The notes under the pieces are model-generated. The model searched no databases, had not been told where the DNA came from, and was given only the letters and a program-made list of their open reading frames with translations. A DNA stretch of 64,000 bases from CAXXOK01 sp963664595 (lineage in GTDB: Bacteria; Bacillota; Clostridia; Christensenellales; Aristaeellaceae), in the NCBI GenBank assembly GCA_963664595.2, contig CAXXOK010000011.1:629299-693298 (forward strand), read 5' to 3'. Below are positions 16,512-24,297 of the stretch, one piece after another (positions within the stretch are counted from its first letter, which is position 1; every line of letters starts with the position of its first letter). A program made the translations under genes and the position numbers.

Positions 16512-16778
16512 CGCACCCCTCCTCATACGCCTTGATGGTACGAGTATAGGGTCTTTTCCGGTGCAATGGCGTGCGGATAGCTCTCCGCCGTTTGGCGGAT
16601 GATGGGTCGTTTTTACTTTTTTCATGGCAATATATCGGGATTTTTGGCATTATATCGGGTTTTTTCGGGATTTATCCGCATTTTTCCGGCGTTTATTTAC
16701 ACCTTGGACATAATTCGTTTACATTTTAGGCAATACTTAGCCACTTTCATCCGTCATACTATAGGTGAGGTGATAACA
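16512..16778. promoter_or_regulatory. AT-rich divergent intergenic region between phage cassette and orphan regulator
   Basis: About 265 bp, much lower in GC than either side, with several near-repeats of the form ATATCGGGATTTTT / TTATATCGGGTTTTTT (16630-16680). It must hold the promoters of both terS (minus) and the regulator gene (plus), so the repeats are candidate operators. I could not identify convincing -35/-10 pairs. Confidence 0.45.
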
Positions 16779-17408
16779 ATGGCGAAAATACTTATCTATG
16801 GCAATGACAAGCATGTTACAGAAAAGCTATATCGTATCTTAACCAAAAACGGCCATGAAGTGCAGCGCCTGGCTCCCTCAGACGGCGTTCCCACGCAGCA
16901 GACCCGCGATACACTGGTTGTGTTGGACGCGCGCCTGAAATGGCCGGAGTGCCGGACACTGTTTCAGAAAATTCAGGGGATGGAATATCCCGTCCTGTTT
17001 CTGACCGCCGATCAGGAGACTGTGTCCCATCTGCGGGCACTGTACCGCGGACGCTCGGATGTACTGGTTCTCCCCTTCTCGCCCAAATCCGCAGAGCTGG
17101 CCGTGGAAAACCTTTTGCAGCACAACCAGCAGCTTTCGCCGCTGACCGTGGATGAAGATGCCCGCGTGGCGATGCTGGGCGACGAACGTGTGGAGCTGAC
17201 CGCCCAGGAGCTTGCTCTCCTGCTGACCCTGATGGAAAATCCCGATCTGCCCGTAAGCCGCGAGCATCTGCTGCGCCAGGCCTGGGGCTACCAAAGCATG
17301 GGGGAAACCCGCACGGTGGATGTGCATGTGCAGCGGCTGCGCCGCAAGCTGGGTGTAAACCGGATCGAAACCGTATACCGCTGCGGCTACCGTCTCAAAA
17401 CCGCGTGA
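16779..17408 (+). CDS. Orphan OmpR-type response regulator with degenerate receiver
   Basis: A 209-residue protein: receiver-like domain (about 1-120) and winged-helix DNA-binding domain (about 130-209; ELTAQELALLLTLMENPD, SREHLLRQAWGYQ, TVDVHVQRLRRKLG). Start at 16779 follows a GTGAGGTG site; upstream in-frame residues are not protein-like. The phospho-acceptor position is kept (Asp50 in VVLDARL), but the acidic pair is Asn9-Asp10 and the conserved Lys before Pro is Leu98 (LVLPFSP), which normally prevents standard phosphorylation-dependent switching. No histidine kinase is nearby. It is divergent from the phage late operon across a short AT-rich region, so it could regulate it; that is inference. 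Confidence 0.82.
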   Translation: MAKILIYGNDKHVTEKLYRILTKNGHEVQRLAPSDGVPTQQTRDTLVVLDARLKWPECRTLFQKIQGMEYPVLFLTADQETVSHLRALYRGRSDVLVLPFSPKSAELAVENLLQHNQQLSPLTVDEDARVAMLGDERVELTAQELALLLTLMENPDLPVSREHLLRQAWGYQSMGETRTVDVHVQRLRRKLGVNRIETVYRCGYRLKTA

Positions 17409-17602
17409 CCGGGTTTGACTCCCCTTCTCAACCCGTTTGGGCCGCTCCCGCCGGGCGGATGGCCGGGTAACAGGGCTGCCGGGCAAAACCAACCGGCGCC
17501 CGCCGCATGGCCTTTCGCCGTCAGGGTAACCGCTCCGCCGGAATCTCCGGCGCAGGTCCCCGGCGCGGATGCCTGAACAATGGATTACATAGAAAAAATA
17601 TA

Positions 17603-17644
17603 GACCGCCACCTTGTGATGTGACGACATCACGGGGTGGCGGTC
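17603..17644. terminator. 19-bp hairpin downstream of the orphan regulator
   Basis: Arms GACCGCCACCTTGTGATGT and ACATCACGGGGTGGCGGTC pair over 19 positions with two G-T wobbles and a 4-base loop GACG. An AAAAAATATA tract precedes it, so the T-rich side is on the minus strand. It sits about 195 bp after the regulator stop; 17409-17602 holds no gene. Confidence 0.6.
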
Positions 17645-17880
17645 GCAATTATGCGGCCTGACGGCCTTTCCCGCAAGCGGCGCAGCCGCTTGCGGGAAGT
17701 TGCACCGCTGCCTTGTTCGCTTCGCTCACGGCCAGGCATCGGTGTAAGGAATGCTTGCATCGCAACCGCCCGCCCAACCGGCAAAGCCGGTCGATACGAT
17801 TGCCCTCAGAGGGCTTCGGCTCTCCGATCCCTCAGATTTTACAAAGCAAAGACTGTACGCTTACGGTCGCTTTTGGCAGC

Positions 17881-18140
17881 CGTACCGCCATGTTCCCGCT
17901 CGCTTTTCTTGTCGCAGGGCTCCTTGTCGGTCGCATTGCTCTGTAAAAGCTCCCAACTTCAGTTCGCTTCGCACTTCGTGCAAGTGATCCGTCCGTTTTT
18001 ATTTTCGCGCGCTGCACTCCCGTTTGCGCACTTTGCAAAACGTCTCGTGTTCGGGCCGCTCGCGGCTGCGCCGCGGTACCCACCGGGCACCCGCCTCTCT
18101 CAAACGCCACTGGGCACGCGCTCGCTTGCGTTGCCCATTC
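17881..18140 (-). repeat. Dispersed repeat R2, copy 1
   Basis: On the minus strand this about 260-bp noncoding segment (from GAATGGGCAACGCAAGCG, through GTGCCCGGTGGGTACCGCGG and CGGACGGATCACTT) aligns over most of its length with 39122-39350. Shared blocks include the GCGGCGCAGCCGCGAGCG hairpin and AACGGACGGATCACTT. No reading frame is conserved between the copies. It ends just past the stop of the flavodoxin-like gene. The adjoining 17650-17880 carries no gene. Confidence 0.7.
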
Positions 18141-18151
18141 CTAATTTCTCA

Positions 18152-18775
18152 TTAAATAAAGTTCGTTCTCTCCCTTGGCGTTTCCGGCGCGGGGAAACAC
18201 AAGTCGTTGTCCCGGCCCAGCGCGATGCACTTCAGCATCCACGCCATGTTATGGCCCAGGTTGCGCAGCACCTGCAGGCCTTCCAGGTCCTGCTGCGCGT
18301 CCTCGGCGTTCGCGCCGTGCAGCATCGGCCAGTAGGTAGAGGCAACGATCGGCATCCCCTTGATGAGCGGGTATTTCAACAGCGTGTCCAGCGTCGCCGT
18401 GGTTCCGGCGCGCCGCGCCGCGCAAACGCAGGCCGCGGGCTTGCCCGCAAACACCAGTCCGCCCGCGTAGAACATCCGGTCCAAAAACGCCATCAGCGTG
18501 CCGTTGGGCGAGGCAAAGTATACCGGCGAGCCGATGATCAGCCCGTCGGCCATCGCCATCTTGTCGATGGTCTCGTTCACCGCATCGTCAAAGGCCATGC
18601 AGTGCGGGCTTGTGGCGCACTTGCCGCAGCCGGTGCACCCGTGCACCGTCAGGTGTCCAACGGTTACAATCTCCGTTTCCATCTGGTATTGCGCAAGCAC
18701 TCCCGCGATTTCATCCAGCGCGCGGCGCGTGGTGCCGTACAGGTGCGGGCTTCCGTTGATCATCAGTATCTTCAT
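18152..18775 (-). CDS. Flavodoxin-fold NAD(P)H oxidoreductase / iron-sulfur flavoprotein-like
   Basis: A 207-residue flavodoxin-like protein that would bind FMN. Start at 18775 (MKILMINGSPH) with an AAAGGAGG site. The FMN phosphate loop is NGSPHLYGTTRRAL. A CTGCGKC-x-SPHC cluster (about residues 44-53) resembles the iron-sulfur ligand or conserved cysteine motif of the NADPH-dependent FMN reductase/IsfA group. GSPVYFASPNGTLMAFLDRM (about 82-101) is the second flavin-contacting loop. Likely electron transfer or oxidative-stress role. It is 50 bp downstream of a lipoprotein gene on the same strand. Confidence 0.85.
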   Translation of the reverse strand: MKILMINGSPHLYGTTRRALDEIAGVLAQYQMETEIVTVGHLTVHGCTGCGKCATSPHCMAFDDAVNETIDKMAMADGLIIGSPVYFASPNGTLMAFLDRMFYAGGLVFAGKPAACVCAARRAGTTATLDTLLKYPLIKGMPIVASTYWPMLHGANAEDAQQDLEGLQVLRNLGHNMAWMLKCIALGRDNDLCFPAPETPRERTNFI

Positions 18776-18824
18776 ACGGGTTTCCTCCTTTTTCCGCTGT
18801 GGGACAGCCATCTTCCGGCTTCGG

Positions 18825-19121
18825 TCAGCCGTTGAATCCGTTGGTCGGCGCGGAGGTTGCCGGCGGCAGCGTTTCCTGCACCTGCAGCATTACGTTCTCC
18901 GGGATCACCTGCTGCGTTCCCATCGGCTCGAATGTGTCCGCGGGCCCAAGGTCCGTCGTCGCCGCGGGCGGCTGGGTAGCCTCCGGCGTCTCCGGTATTT
19001 GGGTCTGTGTCGCGGGTTCGGCCGTGGGCTGGCCCACAAAGCTATTGTTCTGGTTGATGTCCGTGCAGCCCGCCAGCAGCAGCGCCAGCACGCACAGCAG
19101 CGCCAGGACTATACGTTTCAT
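18825..19121 (-). CDS. Small lipoprotein of unknown function
   Basis: A 98-residue protein with a clear type II signal: MKRIVLALLCVLALLLAGC, with a lipobox LLAGC giving lipidation at about Cys19. The mature part is Pro/Thr/Gln-rich and probably disordered, without recognisable domain (AEPATQTQIPETPEATQPP, TDLGPADTFEP). Anchored outside the membrane. A divergent promoter region lies upstream. Confidence 0.75.
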   Translation of the reverse strand: MKRIVLALLCVLALLLAGCTDINQNNSFVGQPTAEPATQTQIPETPEATQPPAATTDLGPADTFEPMGTQQVIPENVMLQVQETLPPATSAPTNGFNG

Positions 19122-19153
19122 ACCGCATTTCCCTCCCCTCGTATATTTCCTTC

Positions 19154-19206
19154 ATTATAGCACATTCCCGCACCTTGTTGCATTCAATGCCCATTCCGAG
19201 TACAAT
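19154..19206. promoter_or_regulatory. Divergent promoters for lipoprotein and GNAT-HAD genes
   Basis: Plus strand: TTGCAT (19178-19183), 17 bp, TACAAT (19201-19206), 80 bp before the GNAT start. Minus strand: an extended -10, TGC-TATAAT, with TATAAT at 19154-19159, before the lipoprotein gene; its -35 is weak. Confidence 0.6.
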
Positions 19207-19285
19207 ATAGTAGGGAAATGCTGAGAAAATCCCTGTGCGGCATTTCCCCAAACCGTATCCATTGCGGAAAGGACGATTTGACACG

Positions 19286-20158
19286 ATGCATGTTTTCCAT
19301 CCGGCGCAAACCAATAACGGCTTTCCGCCGGAAAATGTTTTTTTGCTTGCCGATGATTCCAATATGGTCATCGGGCAGGGGCACCTGGTGCGCACGCACC
19401 ATCCGTACCTGTTTCCCGAGCGGCCCATCAATATATTCCTGTCCATCTCCACCCGGGGCCAGGGCCGTGAAATGCTGCTGGGCGCGCTTTTGGCACGCGC
19501 CATCCAGCTTCACCAGCAAACCCCCTACCTCAAGGCGCGCGTGTTCGCGCAGGTGGGGATGGACGACGCCCCCATGCTCTCGCTTTATCTGGAGTCGGGT
19601 TTTAAGGCCAACGACGCGCTGGATATCATCAAAATTTCCATCCCCCCGGCCAAGCCCTCCGCGCCGCTGGGATACGAGATGGGCGTCATCCCGCTGCAAA
19701 GCTCCATGGAGCAGGCCTCGTTTTTAATGCGCATGAACATGTACCGCCTGGACCTGCTCACCCAGCCCAACCTCCAGCAGTATATGGGCATGCAGCATTT
19801 CCTGGCCCTGTATATCGCGCGCGGGCATGAGATCGTCGGCGAGATCGCGTTCACCGGCCAGGGCGACACCGCCCAGGTCGTAGGCCTGTACGTATCGCAG
19901 CACTACCGCAAGCTGGGTCTGGCCAAAACGCTGATCGCCGCAGGCATGACCGCCCTCAAGGACCGCGGCGTCACCACGTTCCTGGCCGACGCCATCCGCC
20001 GCAACGTGGCGCAGTCCGCCCTGGCGCAAAGCTGCCAGGCCACCTTTGTACGCACAGCCTGCCTCTATCCCAGGGCATCGATTACGATTAACCCGGCCGC
20101 GCCGGTTTCCCGGATATCTCCCATAGGGCATCGTGTACCCCTCTGGCCTCACCCATAA
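19286..20158 (+). CDS. Double GNAT-domain acetyltransferase
   Basis: A 290-residue protein with two GNAT-like halves. The first (about 1-145) carries STRGQGREMLLGALLARA as a degenerate acetyl-CoA loop; the second (about 150-270) has VGLYVSQHYRKLGLAKTLIA, the canonical Q/RxxGxG/A-type loop (here RKLGLAK). Probably only the second half binds acetyl-CoA. Start at 19286 follows GGAAAGGACG; an earlier in-frame ATG lacks a site. The stop overlaps the start of the next gene (TAATG), so the two are translationally coupled. Substrate unknown. Confidence 0.78.
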   Translation: MHVFHPAQTNNGFPPENVFLLADDSNMVIGQGHLVRTHHPYLFPERPINIFLSISTRGQGREMLLGALLARAIQLHQQTPYLKARVFAQVGMDDAPMLSLYLESGFKANDALDIIKISIPPAKPSAPLGYEMGVIPLQSSMEQASFLMRMNMYRLDLLTQPNLQQYMGMQHFLALYIARGHEIVGEIAFTGQGDTAQVVGLYVSQHYRKLGLAKTLIAAGMTALKDRGVTTFLADAIRRNVAQSALAQSCQATFVRTACLYPRASITINPAAPVSRISPIGHRVPLWPHP

Positions 20159-21009
20159 TGAAAAGAAAGCCCGCCCAGCGGGCCACGGAGGACACCAGCG
20201 TGGCGATCAGCAAACAGGAACTGGAAGCCATCCGGCAGAAAAAAGGGTTCATCTGCGATATGGACGGCGTGATCTATCACGGCAACAAGCTGCTGCCCGG
20301 CGTTCCGGAATTTGTAGACTGGCTGAAAAAAGAAAACAAGGCGTTTCTGTTCCTCACCAATTCGTCCGAGCGCGCTCCGCGCGAGCTGCAGCAAAAGCTG
20401 GCGCGGCTGGGGCTGGACGTGGATCAGGATCATTTCTATACCAGCGCGCTGTCCACCGCCGCGTTTTTAAAGCAGCAAAGCCCGGGCGGCAGCGTGTACG
20501 TCATCGGCGAGCCGGGTCTCGTGGGCGCGCTGTATGAGGCGGGCTTCACCATGAACGAGATCAACCCCGATTACGTGGTGCTGGGCGAAACCCGCTCCTA
20601 CGCCTACGACCGCATCGAGCGCGCGGTCAAGCTGGTGCGCGCCGGTGCCAAGCTGATCGGCACCAATCCCGATCTCACCGGCCCCGTGGAAGGCGGCGAA
20701 ATCGCCCCCGCCTGCAAAGCCCTGATGGCGCCCATTGAGCTGTCCACCGGCCGCAACGCCTATTACCTGGGCAAGCCCAATCCGCTGATGATGCGCCACG
20801 GCCTGCGCATGCTGGGCGTGGAGGATGAGGAAGCCGTCATCATCGGCGACCGCATGGATACCGATATCGTCGCGGGCACGGAATCCGGCATCGACACGGT
20901 ACTGGTACTCAGCGGCGTCACCACCGAGCACGAAATGCGCAAGTTCGCCTACCGGCCCAAATATATCCTCGACGGCGTCTGCGATCTGGTGCAGATGGCG
21001 GCGCAATAA
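20158..21009 (+). CDS. HAD-IIA family phosphatase (NagD-like)
   Basis: A 283-residue haloacid-dehalogenase phosphatase. Catalytic Asp34 and Asp36 are in GFICDMDGVIYHG; motif II Ser/Thr is FLFLTNSSERAP; the C2-cap is IIA type with YVVLGETRSYAYDRIERAV; the late motifs are GKPNP and VIIGDRMDTDIVAGTESG with Mg-binding Asp residues. Substrates in this group include nucleotides, p-nitrophenyl phosphate and glycerol phosphate; which one here cannot be told. The first about 28 residues are a non-conserved extension. Coupled to the upstream GNAT gene by a TAATG overlap. Confidence 0.9.
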   Translation: MKRKPAQRATEDTSVAISKQELEAIRQKKGFICDMDGVIYHGNKLLPGVPEFVDWLKKENKAFLFLTNSSERAPRELQQKLARLGLDVDQDHFYTSALSTAAFLKQQSPGGSVYVIGEPGLVGALYEAGFTMNEINPDYVVLGETRSYAYDRIERAVKLVRAGAKLIGTNPDLTGPVEGGEIAPACKALMAPIELSTGRNAYYLGKPNPLMMRHGLRMLGVEDEEAVIIGDRMDTDIVAGTESGIDTVLVLSGVTTEHEMRKFAYRPKYILDGVCDLVQMAAQ

Positions 21010-21147
21010 GCCTGTACGCTGTCAACGGCTCTCAGCCATCCGGCTGTGAGCTTTTTGCATCCTTCCCGCCGCATTGCAAAATCCAGCCGTTCAAGGTACA
21101 ATGGCTGTATGATCTGTTGGCTTCATTCTTCATTGTAGGAGGCTCTT

Positions 21148-22026
21148 ATGAATTCATACGTGTTCTTTACCGATTCTGATTCCGACATCTCGTTTCAATT
21201 CGTCGATACCCACGACGTGAACATGATCTATATGCCCTATGTCATCAATGGGGTGGAGTACCCGGACGATCTGGGCCGCGCGGGCAAGCAGAAAGAATAT
21301 TTCCAGCGCATGCGCGACGGTGTAGCCCCCAAAACCTCCCTGCTGCCGATTTCCGCCTATCTGGAATACTTCGAGCCCCCGCTCAAGGAAGGCAAGGATA
21401 TTCTTTTCATTGCGTTTTCCTCCAAGATGTCCGCCACGCTGGTCAACGCAAACGAGGCGCGGGAAGAGCTTCTCAAAGCCTATCCCGACCGCCGGATTGT
21501 GATTGTGGACACCCTGTCCATCTCCCGGCCGATGACCCTGCTGGTTGAAAAAGCCTATGAGCTCTATGCCGAGGGCAAGCCGCTGGACGAGGTCGCCAAA
21601 TGGGTGGAGGATAACCGCCTGCACGCGCATGCCTGGTTTACCGTGGACGATCTGGTGTACCTGAAACGCGGCGGCCGCATCAGCGCCATGGCCGCCACCA
21701 TGGGCACGATGCTGGATTTGAAACCCATTCTCACCCTCTGCCGGGACGGCTCCATGATCGCCGAGAATAAAATCCGCGGCCGCAAGTCCGCCCTGCGCTA
21801 CCTGGCGGAAAAAACCGCTGAGAATATTGAAAACCCCGCCGGCCAGACCCTCGTCATCATGCATGCCGACGCCGAGGACGACGCCCGCCGCCTCGAAGCC
21901 TTGATCCGCGAACGCGTTCCCGAAATCGGCGGCGTAAAGATCGTATTCGTCGGCCCCGTCATCGGCGCGCACGCGGGCCCCGGCACCGTCGCCAGCGTGT
22001 TCATGGGCAAGGAGCGCACGATTTAA
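21148..22026 (+). CDS. DegV family fatty-acid-binding protein
   Basis: A 292-residue DegV/EDD-fold protein. It opens with VFFTDSDSDISFQFVD (a degenerate form of the usual TDSxxDL start), followed by PKTSLLPISAYLEYFEPPL, IAFSSKMSATLVNANEA, VIVDTLSISRPMTLLVEKA and YLKRGGRISAMAATMGTMLDLKPIL, the family signature. The last motif is GPVIGAHAGPGTVA. DegV proteins present bound fatty acids to fatty-acid kinase (FakA) in Firmicutes; no FakA is in this window. Start follows TAGGAGG. Confidence 0.92.
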   Translation: MNSYVFFTDSDSDISFQFVDTHDVNMIYMPYVINGVEYPDDLGRAGKQKEYFQRMRDGVAPKTSLLPISAYLEYFEPPLKEGKDILFIAFSSKMSATLVNANEAREELLKAYPDRRIVIVDTLSISRPMTLLVEKAYELYAEGKPLDEVAKWVEDNRLHAHAWFTVDDLVYLKRGGRISAMAATMGTMLDLKPILTLCRDGSMIAENKIRGRKSALRYLAEKTAENIENPAGQTLVIMHADAEDDARRLEALIRERVPEIGGVKIVFVGPVIGAHAGPGTVASVFMGKERTI

Positions 22027-22070
22027 TTATTCTTTACACATCTATACGCCAAGCACAACCGATATACCCC

Positions 22071-22110
22071 AGAAACCCCGTGTTATACAAGGGCATAGCA
22101 CGGGGTTTCT
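22071..22110. terminator. Terminator-like hairpin H (copy 1 of 3) after degV
   Basis: Arms AGAAACCCCGTG and CACGGGGTTTCT pair perfectly over 12 bp. Closely related hairpins recur at 22299-22327 and 22520-22548, each separated from the next by an R repeat copy. The arms, and most of the loop, are shared between the three. Confidence 0.65.
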
Positions 22111-22113
22111 GCT

Positions 22114-22294
22114 TGTCAAAGAGCCTCTTCGGGGCGTTATCGCCGCTCGCCTCATAGCGCCTTCGGCGCTGTTCGCTCGCTTTTGCCATTTGTTGTTACG
22201 CAAGATTTTGGGGTTCCACCCCTATCCCTGGGCAAGGGTTTCACCCTTGCATCCTGACCAGGGCCATCGGCCCTGGACCCTTCTTTTTTGACAG
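22114..22294 (-). repeat. R repeat copy 1 (degV locus)
   Basis: R is a noncoding element of about 180 bp. On the strand used here for description (minus at this locus) it runs from AAAAAAGAAGGGTCC to AGAGG(C/T)TCTTTGACA and contains four short hairpins: about 7-bp stems around CCAGGGC/GCCCTGG, GCAAGGG/CCCTTGC, TTGGGG/CCCCAA-type arms, and AGCGCC/GGCGCT. Both ends read TGTCAAA inward. This copy lies between the first and second hairpin H of the degV locus. Confidence 0.85.
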
Positions 22295-22298
22295 CCTG

Positions 22299-22327
22299 AC
22301 CCCGTGTTACACAGCGTAACACGGGGT
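22299..22327. terminator. Hairpin H (copy 2 of 3) between two R repeats
   Basis: ACCCCGTGTTAC, a 5-base loop ACAGC, and GTAACACGGGGT form a perfect 12-bp stem. Left arm and loop are identical in copy 3 (22520-22536). Confidence 0.65.
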
Positions 22328-22334
22328 TTCTGCT

Positions 22335-22515
22335 TGTCAAAGAACCTCTTCGGGGCGTTATCGCCGCTCGCCTCATAGCGCCTTCGGCGCTGTTCGCTCG
22401 CTTTTGCCATTTGTTGTAACGCAAGCCTTTGGGGTTCCACCCCTACCCCTGGGCAAGGGTTTCACCCTTGCATCCTGACCAGGACTTTCAGCCCTGGACC
22501 CTTCTTTTTTGATAG
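22335..22515 (-). repeat. R repeat copy 2 (degV locus)
   Basis: Same length as copy 1 (181 bp) and starting exactly 221 bp later, so hairpin plus R form a tandem unit here. It differs from copy 1 mainly in the CCAGGGC hairpin loop region (AAAGT in place of CGATG on the minus strand) and carries TGATA instead of TGACA at one end. Confidence 0.85.
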
Positions 22516-22519
22516 CCTG

Positions 22520-22548
22520 ACCCCGTGTTACACAGCGTAACATGGAGT
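22520..22548. terminator. Hairpin H (copy 3 of 3), degV locus
   Basis: Left arm ACCCCGTGTTAC and loop ACAGC identical to copy 2; the right arm has drifted (GTAACATGGAGT, two changes). It is followed by TTTTAC and lies 33 bp before the end of the convergent isochorismatase-like gene. Confidence 0.55.
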
Positions 22549-22580
22549 TTTACGGTACCGCACGGCAACCCTGCCAGGCT

Positions 22581-23099
22581 TCAATCCTTCATGATGGCCG
22601 GCAGCTCCCCGGCCGCCGCCGTCCGGACACCGGCCGCTTCCATTTCGCAGTTGGTCTGTTCGATCATTCTGTCCGCGCCGCTGTAAAACGTGCTATGGGC
22701 GTCCTTGATTAAAACAACGCGGTATCCCTTGTCCAGCGCCGTCAGGCAAGCCTGTTTCACGCAGCCGTTGGAAATCAGCCCGGCGATCATTACCGTATCG
22801 ACATGCTTTTGCTCAAGAATATCTTCCAGATTCGTATTTGTGAAAACATCGGGCTGCTTTTTCCGGATCACGATATCCTCCTGCTGCATCGTCATTCCAT
22901 CCCGTATCCGGTGTCCCGGCGTTCCCGGCCGCAGAAAGCTGTTGTTTTCGTGAAGGCTGAAAATGATGGGCATGCCGCGGTCCCTTGCAAACCGGACCGC
23001 CGTTTCCACCTGCTCCATCAGCGCCCGCTCGTGATAAATCGGCCGTTTCAGTTCAAAAACACCGTTTTGCAGATCGATCACCATCAGGCAGCACCCCAT
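22581..23099 (-). CDS. Isochorismatase-like cysteine hydrolase
   Basis: A 172-residue cysteine hydrolase. The catalytic triad is visible: Asp9 (LMVIDLQNGVF), Lys80 or 81 (IRKKQPDVFTNTNLE) and Cys113 (GLISNGCVKQACLTALD), with the expected cis-peptide region just before the Cys. The family hydrolyses amide-type substrates such as nicotinamide, isochorismate or biuret; the residues visible do not allow choosing among them. Single-gene unit, convergent with degV. Confidence 0.85.
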   Translation of the reverse strand: MGCCLMVIDLQNGVFELKRPIYHERALMEQVETAVRFARDRGMPIIFSLHENNSFLRPGTPGHRIRDGMTMQQEDIVIRKKQPDVFTNTNLEDILEQKHVDTVMIAGLISNGCVKQACLTALDKGYRVVLIKDAHSTFYSGADRMIEQTNCEMEAAGVRTAAAGELPAIMKD

Positions 23100-23139
23100 C
23101 AGGCTTCGCCTCCCCTCCTAAACGCTATAGTAGTACGTT

Positions 23140-23619
23140 TTACTCCGGCGTCACAAATTCCTTTTCCCAGTCAAACGCTCCGCTTTCCTCCAGGCACCCC
23201 GGCCAGTGGGCGCACCACGCGGGCACGGCGGCGTCCCGCACCTTGTCCTCCGAAGGGTGATAGGGCTTGATGTCCAGCACGGGCGTATCGTTTTCCGCGT
23301 CCATGTACGCCACCTCGATGCGGCGGCCGTCCGGGTCAAGCCGGATGATTTCGCAGGCCGTGAGCGCGATCGGGTTGGGCCTCACCGGCCCCCGGGTCGC
23401 CAGCACGCCGATGCGTTTCGGCCCGTTTCGATAGGGTTTGTCCATCACATAATACGCCCGGGTTTCCGCGCTGTCGTACCGGTTAAACCACCACAGCACC
23501 TGCATGTGGCTGAATTCCTCCAGCCCCTGCGTAGCCGCAAACACCTCATCCTTCAGCTGGATATAGCTGTGGCCGTTTTCATGCTGTACCCATCCGATGG
23601 GCTCAAAGATCACAGTCAT
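23140..23619 (-). CDS. TrmO/TsaA-like tRNA m6t6A37 methyltransferase
   Basis: A 159-residue protein of the TsaA/VirR/TrmO family. Visible motifs: FEPIGWVQ at the start, GLEEFSHMQVLWWFNR, GVLATRGPVRPNPIALTAC (the core signature with an RPNPI motif), and LDIKPYHP. TrmO uses SAM to methylate t6A37 of tRNA. The family also includes uncharacterised members that may act on other substrates, so the tRNA assignment is by family. Confidence 0.85.
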   Translation of the reverse strand: MTVIFEPIGWVQHENGHSYIQLKDEVFAATQGLEEFSHMQVLWWFNRYDSAETRAYYVMDKPYRNGPKRIGVLATRGPVRPNPIALTACEIIRLDPDGRRIEVAYMDAENDTPVLDIKPYHPSEDKVRDAAVPAWCAHWPGCLEESGAFDWEKEFVTPE

Positions 23620-23715
23620 TTCATTCTCCTCCTGTTTTTCGGTTGTGCGGCGGCTGCGCAGCCCTCCGTATCACAGTATACGGCAGGGCCTCCTTTTCCG
23701 CTTGATGTTTCCTGC

Positions 23716-23744
23716 TTCATTTCAGGGCGTATATCTGGTACAAT
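23716..23744 (+). promoter_or_regulatory. Candidate extended -10 promoter of the effector-domain/AraC operon
   Basis: TACAAT at 23739-23744 is preceded by TGG, the extended -10, and 17 bp upstream by a weak -35 (TTCATT). It lies about 38 bp before the ATG at 23782. Confidence 0.5.
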
Positions 23745-23781
23745 GCAGGAGATGTGATGAATACTGCCCAAGGAGAAAACT

Positions 23782-24297
23782 ATGAAAACCGAATTTGTCC
23801 GCCTGCCCGCCCTGCTGCTCGGCGGCGTCAGCTATTACGGCGATCCCTTCAGCGAAAAGGAAGGATGGGACTCCCAAAACGAGATCGGCAAAACCTGGCA
23901 GCGTTTCATGGCGCTTAAGGGCGAGGCCTACCCCTGCTCATGCGGGCAGGCCGTTTTGTACGAGATTCATATCTATGGAGCCGAAACCCCCGAAAAGGGC
24001 TACTTCGAGGTGTTTATCGGCGAGGAAATCTTCTCTGCCCAGCTGCCGCCCAGCCTGAGCAGTAAGTGCATCCCGGCCTCGGAGTATGTCAAGGTCACGC
24101 TGACGGGACATGAGATCACCGAGGACTGGTCACACCGCGTCCAACAGGAGATTCTCCCCGCCGAGGGCTATGCGTCCCGCCCCGATTATATTATTCAGGC
24201 CTACGACAACCGCTTTCAGGGCATGGACGACCTCGAAAATTCCACGCTGGTCCTGTACCTCCCCGTGGTGAAGCAAGATGAACACGGCGGTATTTGA
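23782..24297 (+). CDS. GyrI-like/AraC effector-binding domain protein
   Basis: A 171-residue protein resembling the GyrI-like small-molecule-binding fold found alone or fused to AraC regulators. Features: an N-terminal strand (FVRLPALLLGGVSYYG), a cysteine pair CSCG (about 52-55), YEIHIYG, GYFEVFIGEEI, and late YIIQAYDNRF, with a final strand STLVLYLPVV. Its 3' end overlaps the start of the AraC gene by 20 bp, so the two products may work together as a split effector/DNA-binding regulator. Confidence 0.65.
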   Translation: MKTEFVRLPALLLGGVSYYGDPFSEKEGWDSQNEIGKTWQRFMALKGEAYPCSCGQAVLYEIHIYGAETPEKGYFEVFIGEEIFSAQLPPSLSSKCIPASEYVKVTLTGHEITEDWSHRVQQEILPAEGYASRPDYIIQAYDNRFQGMDDLENSTLVLYLPVVKQDEHGGI

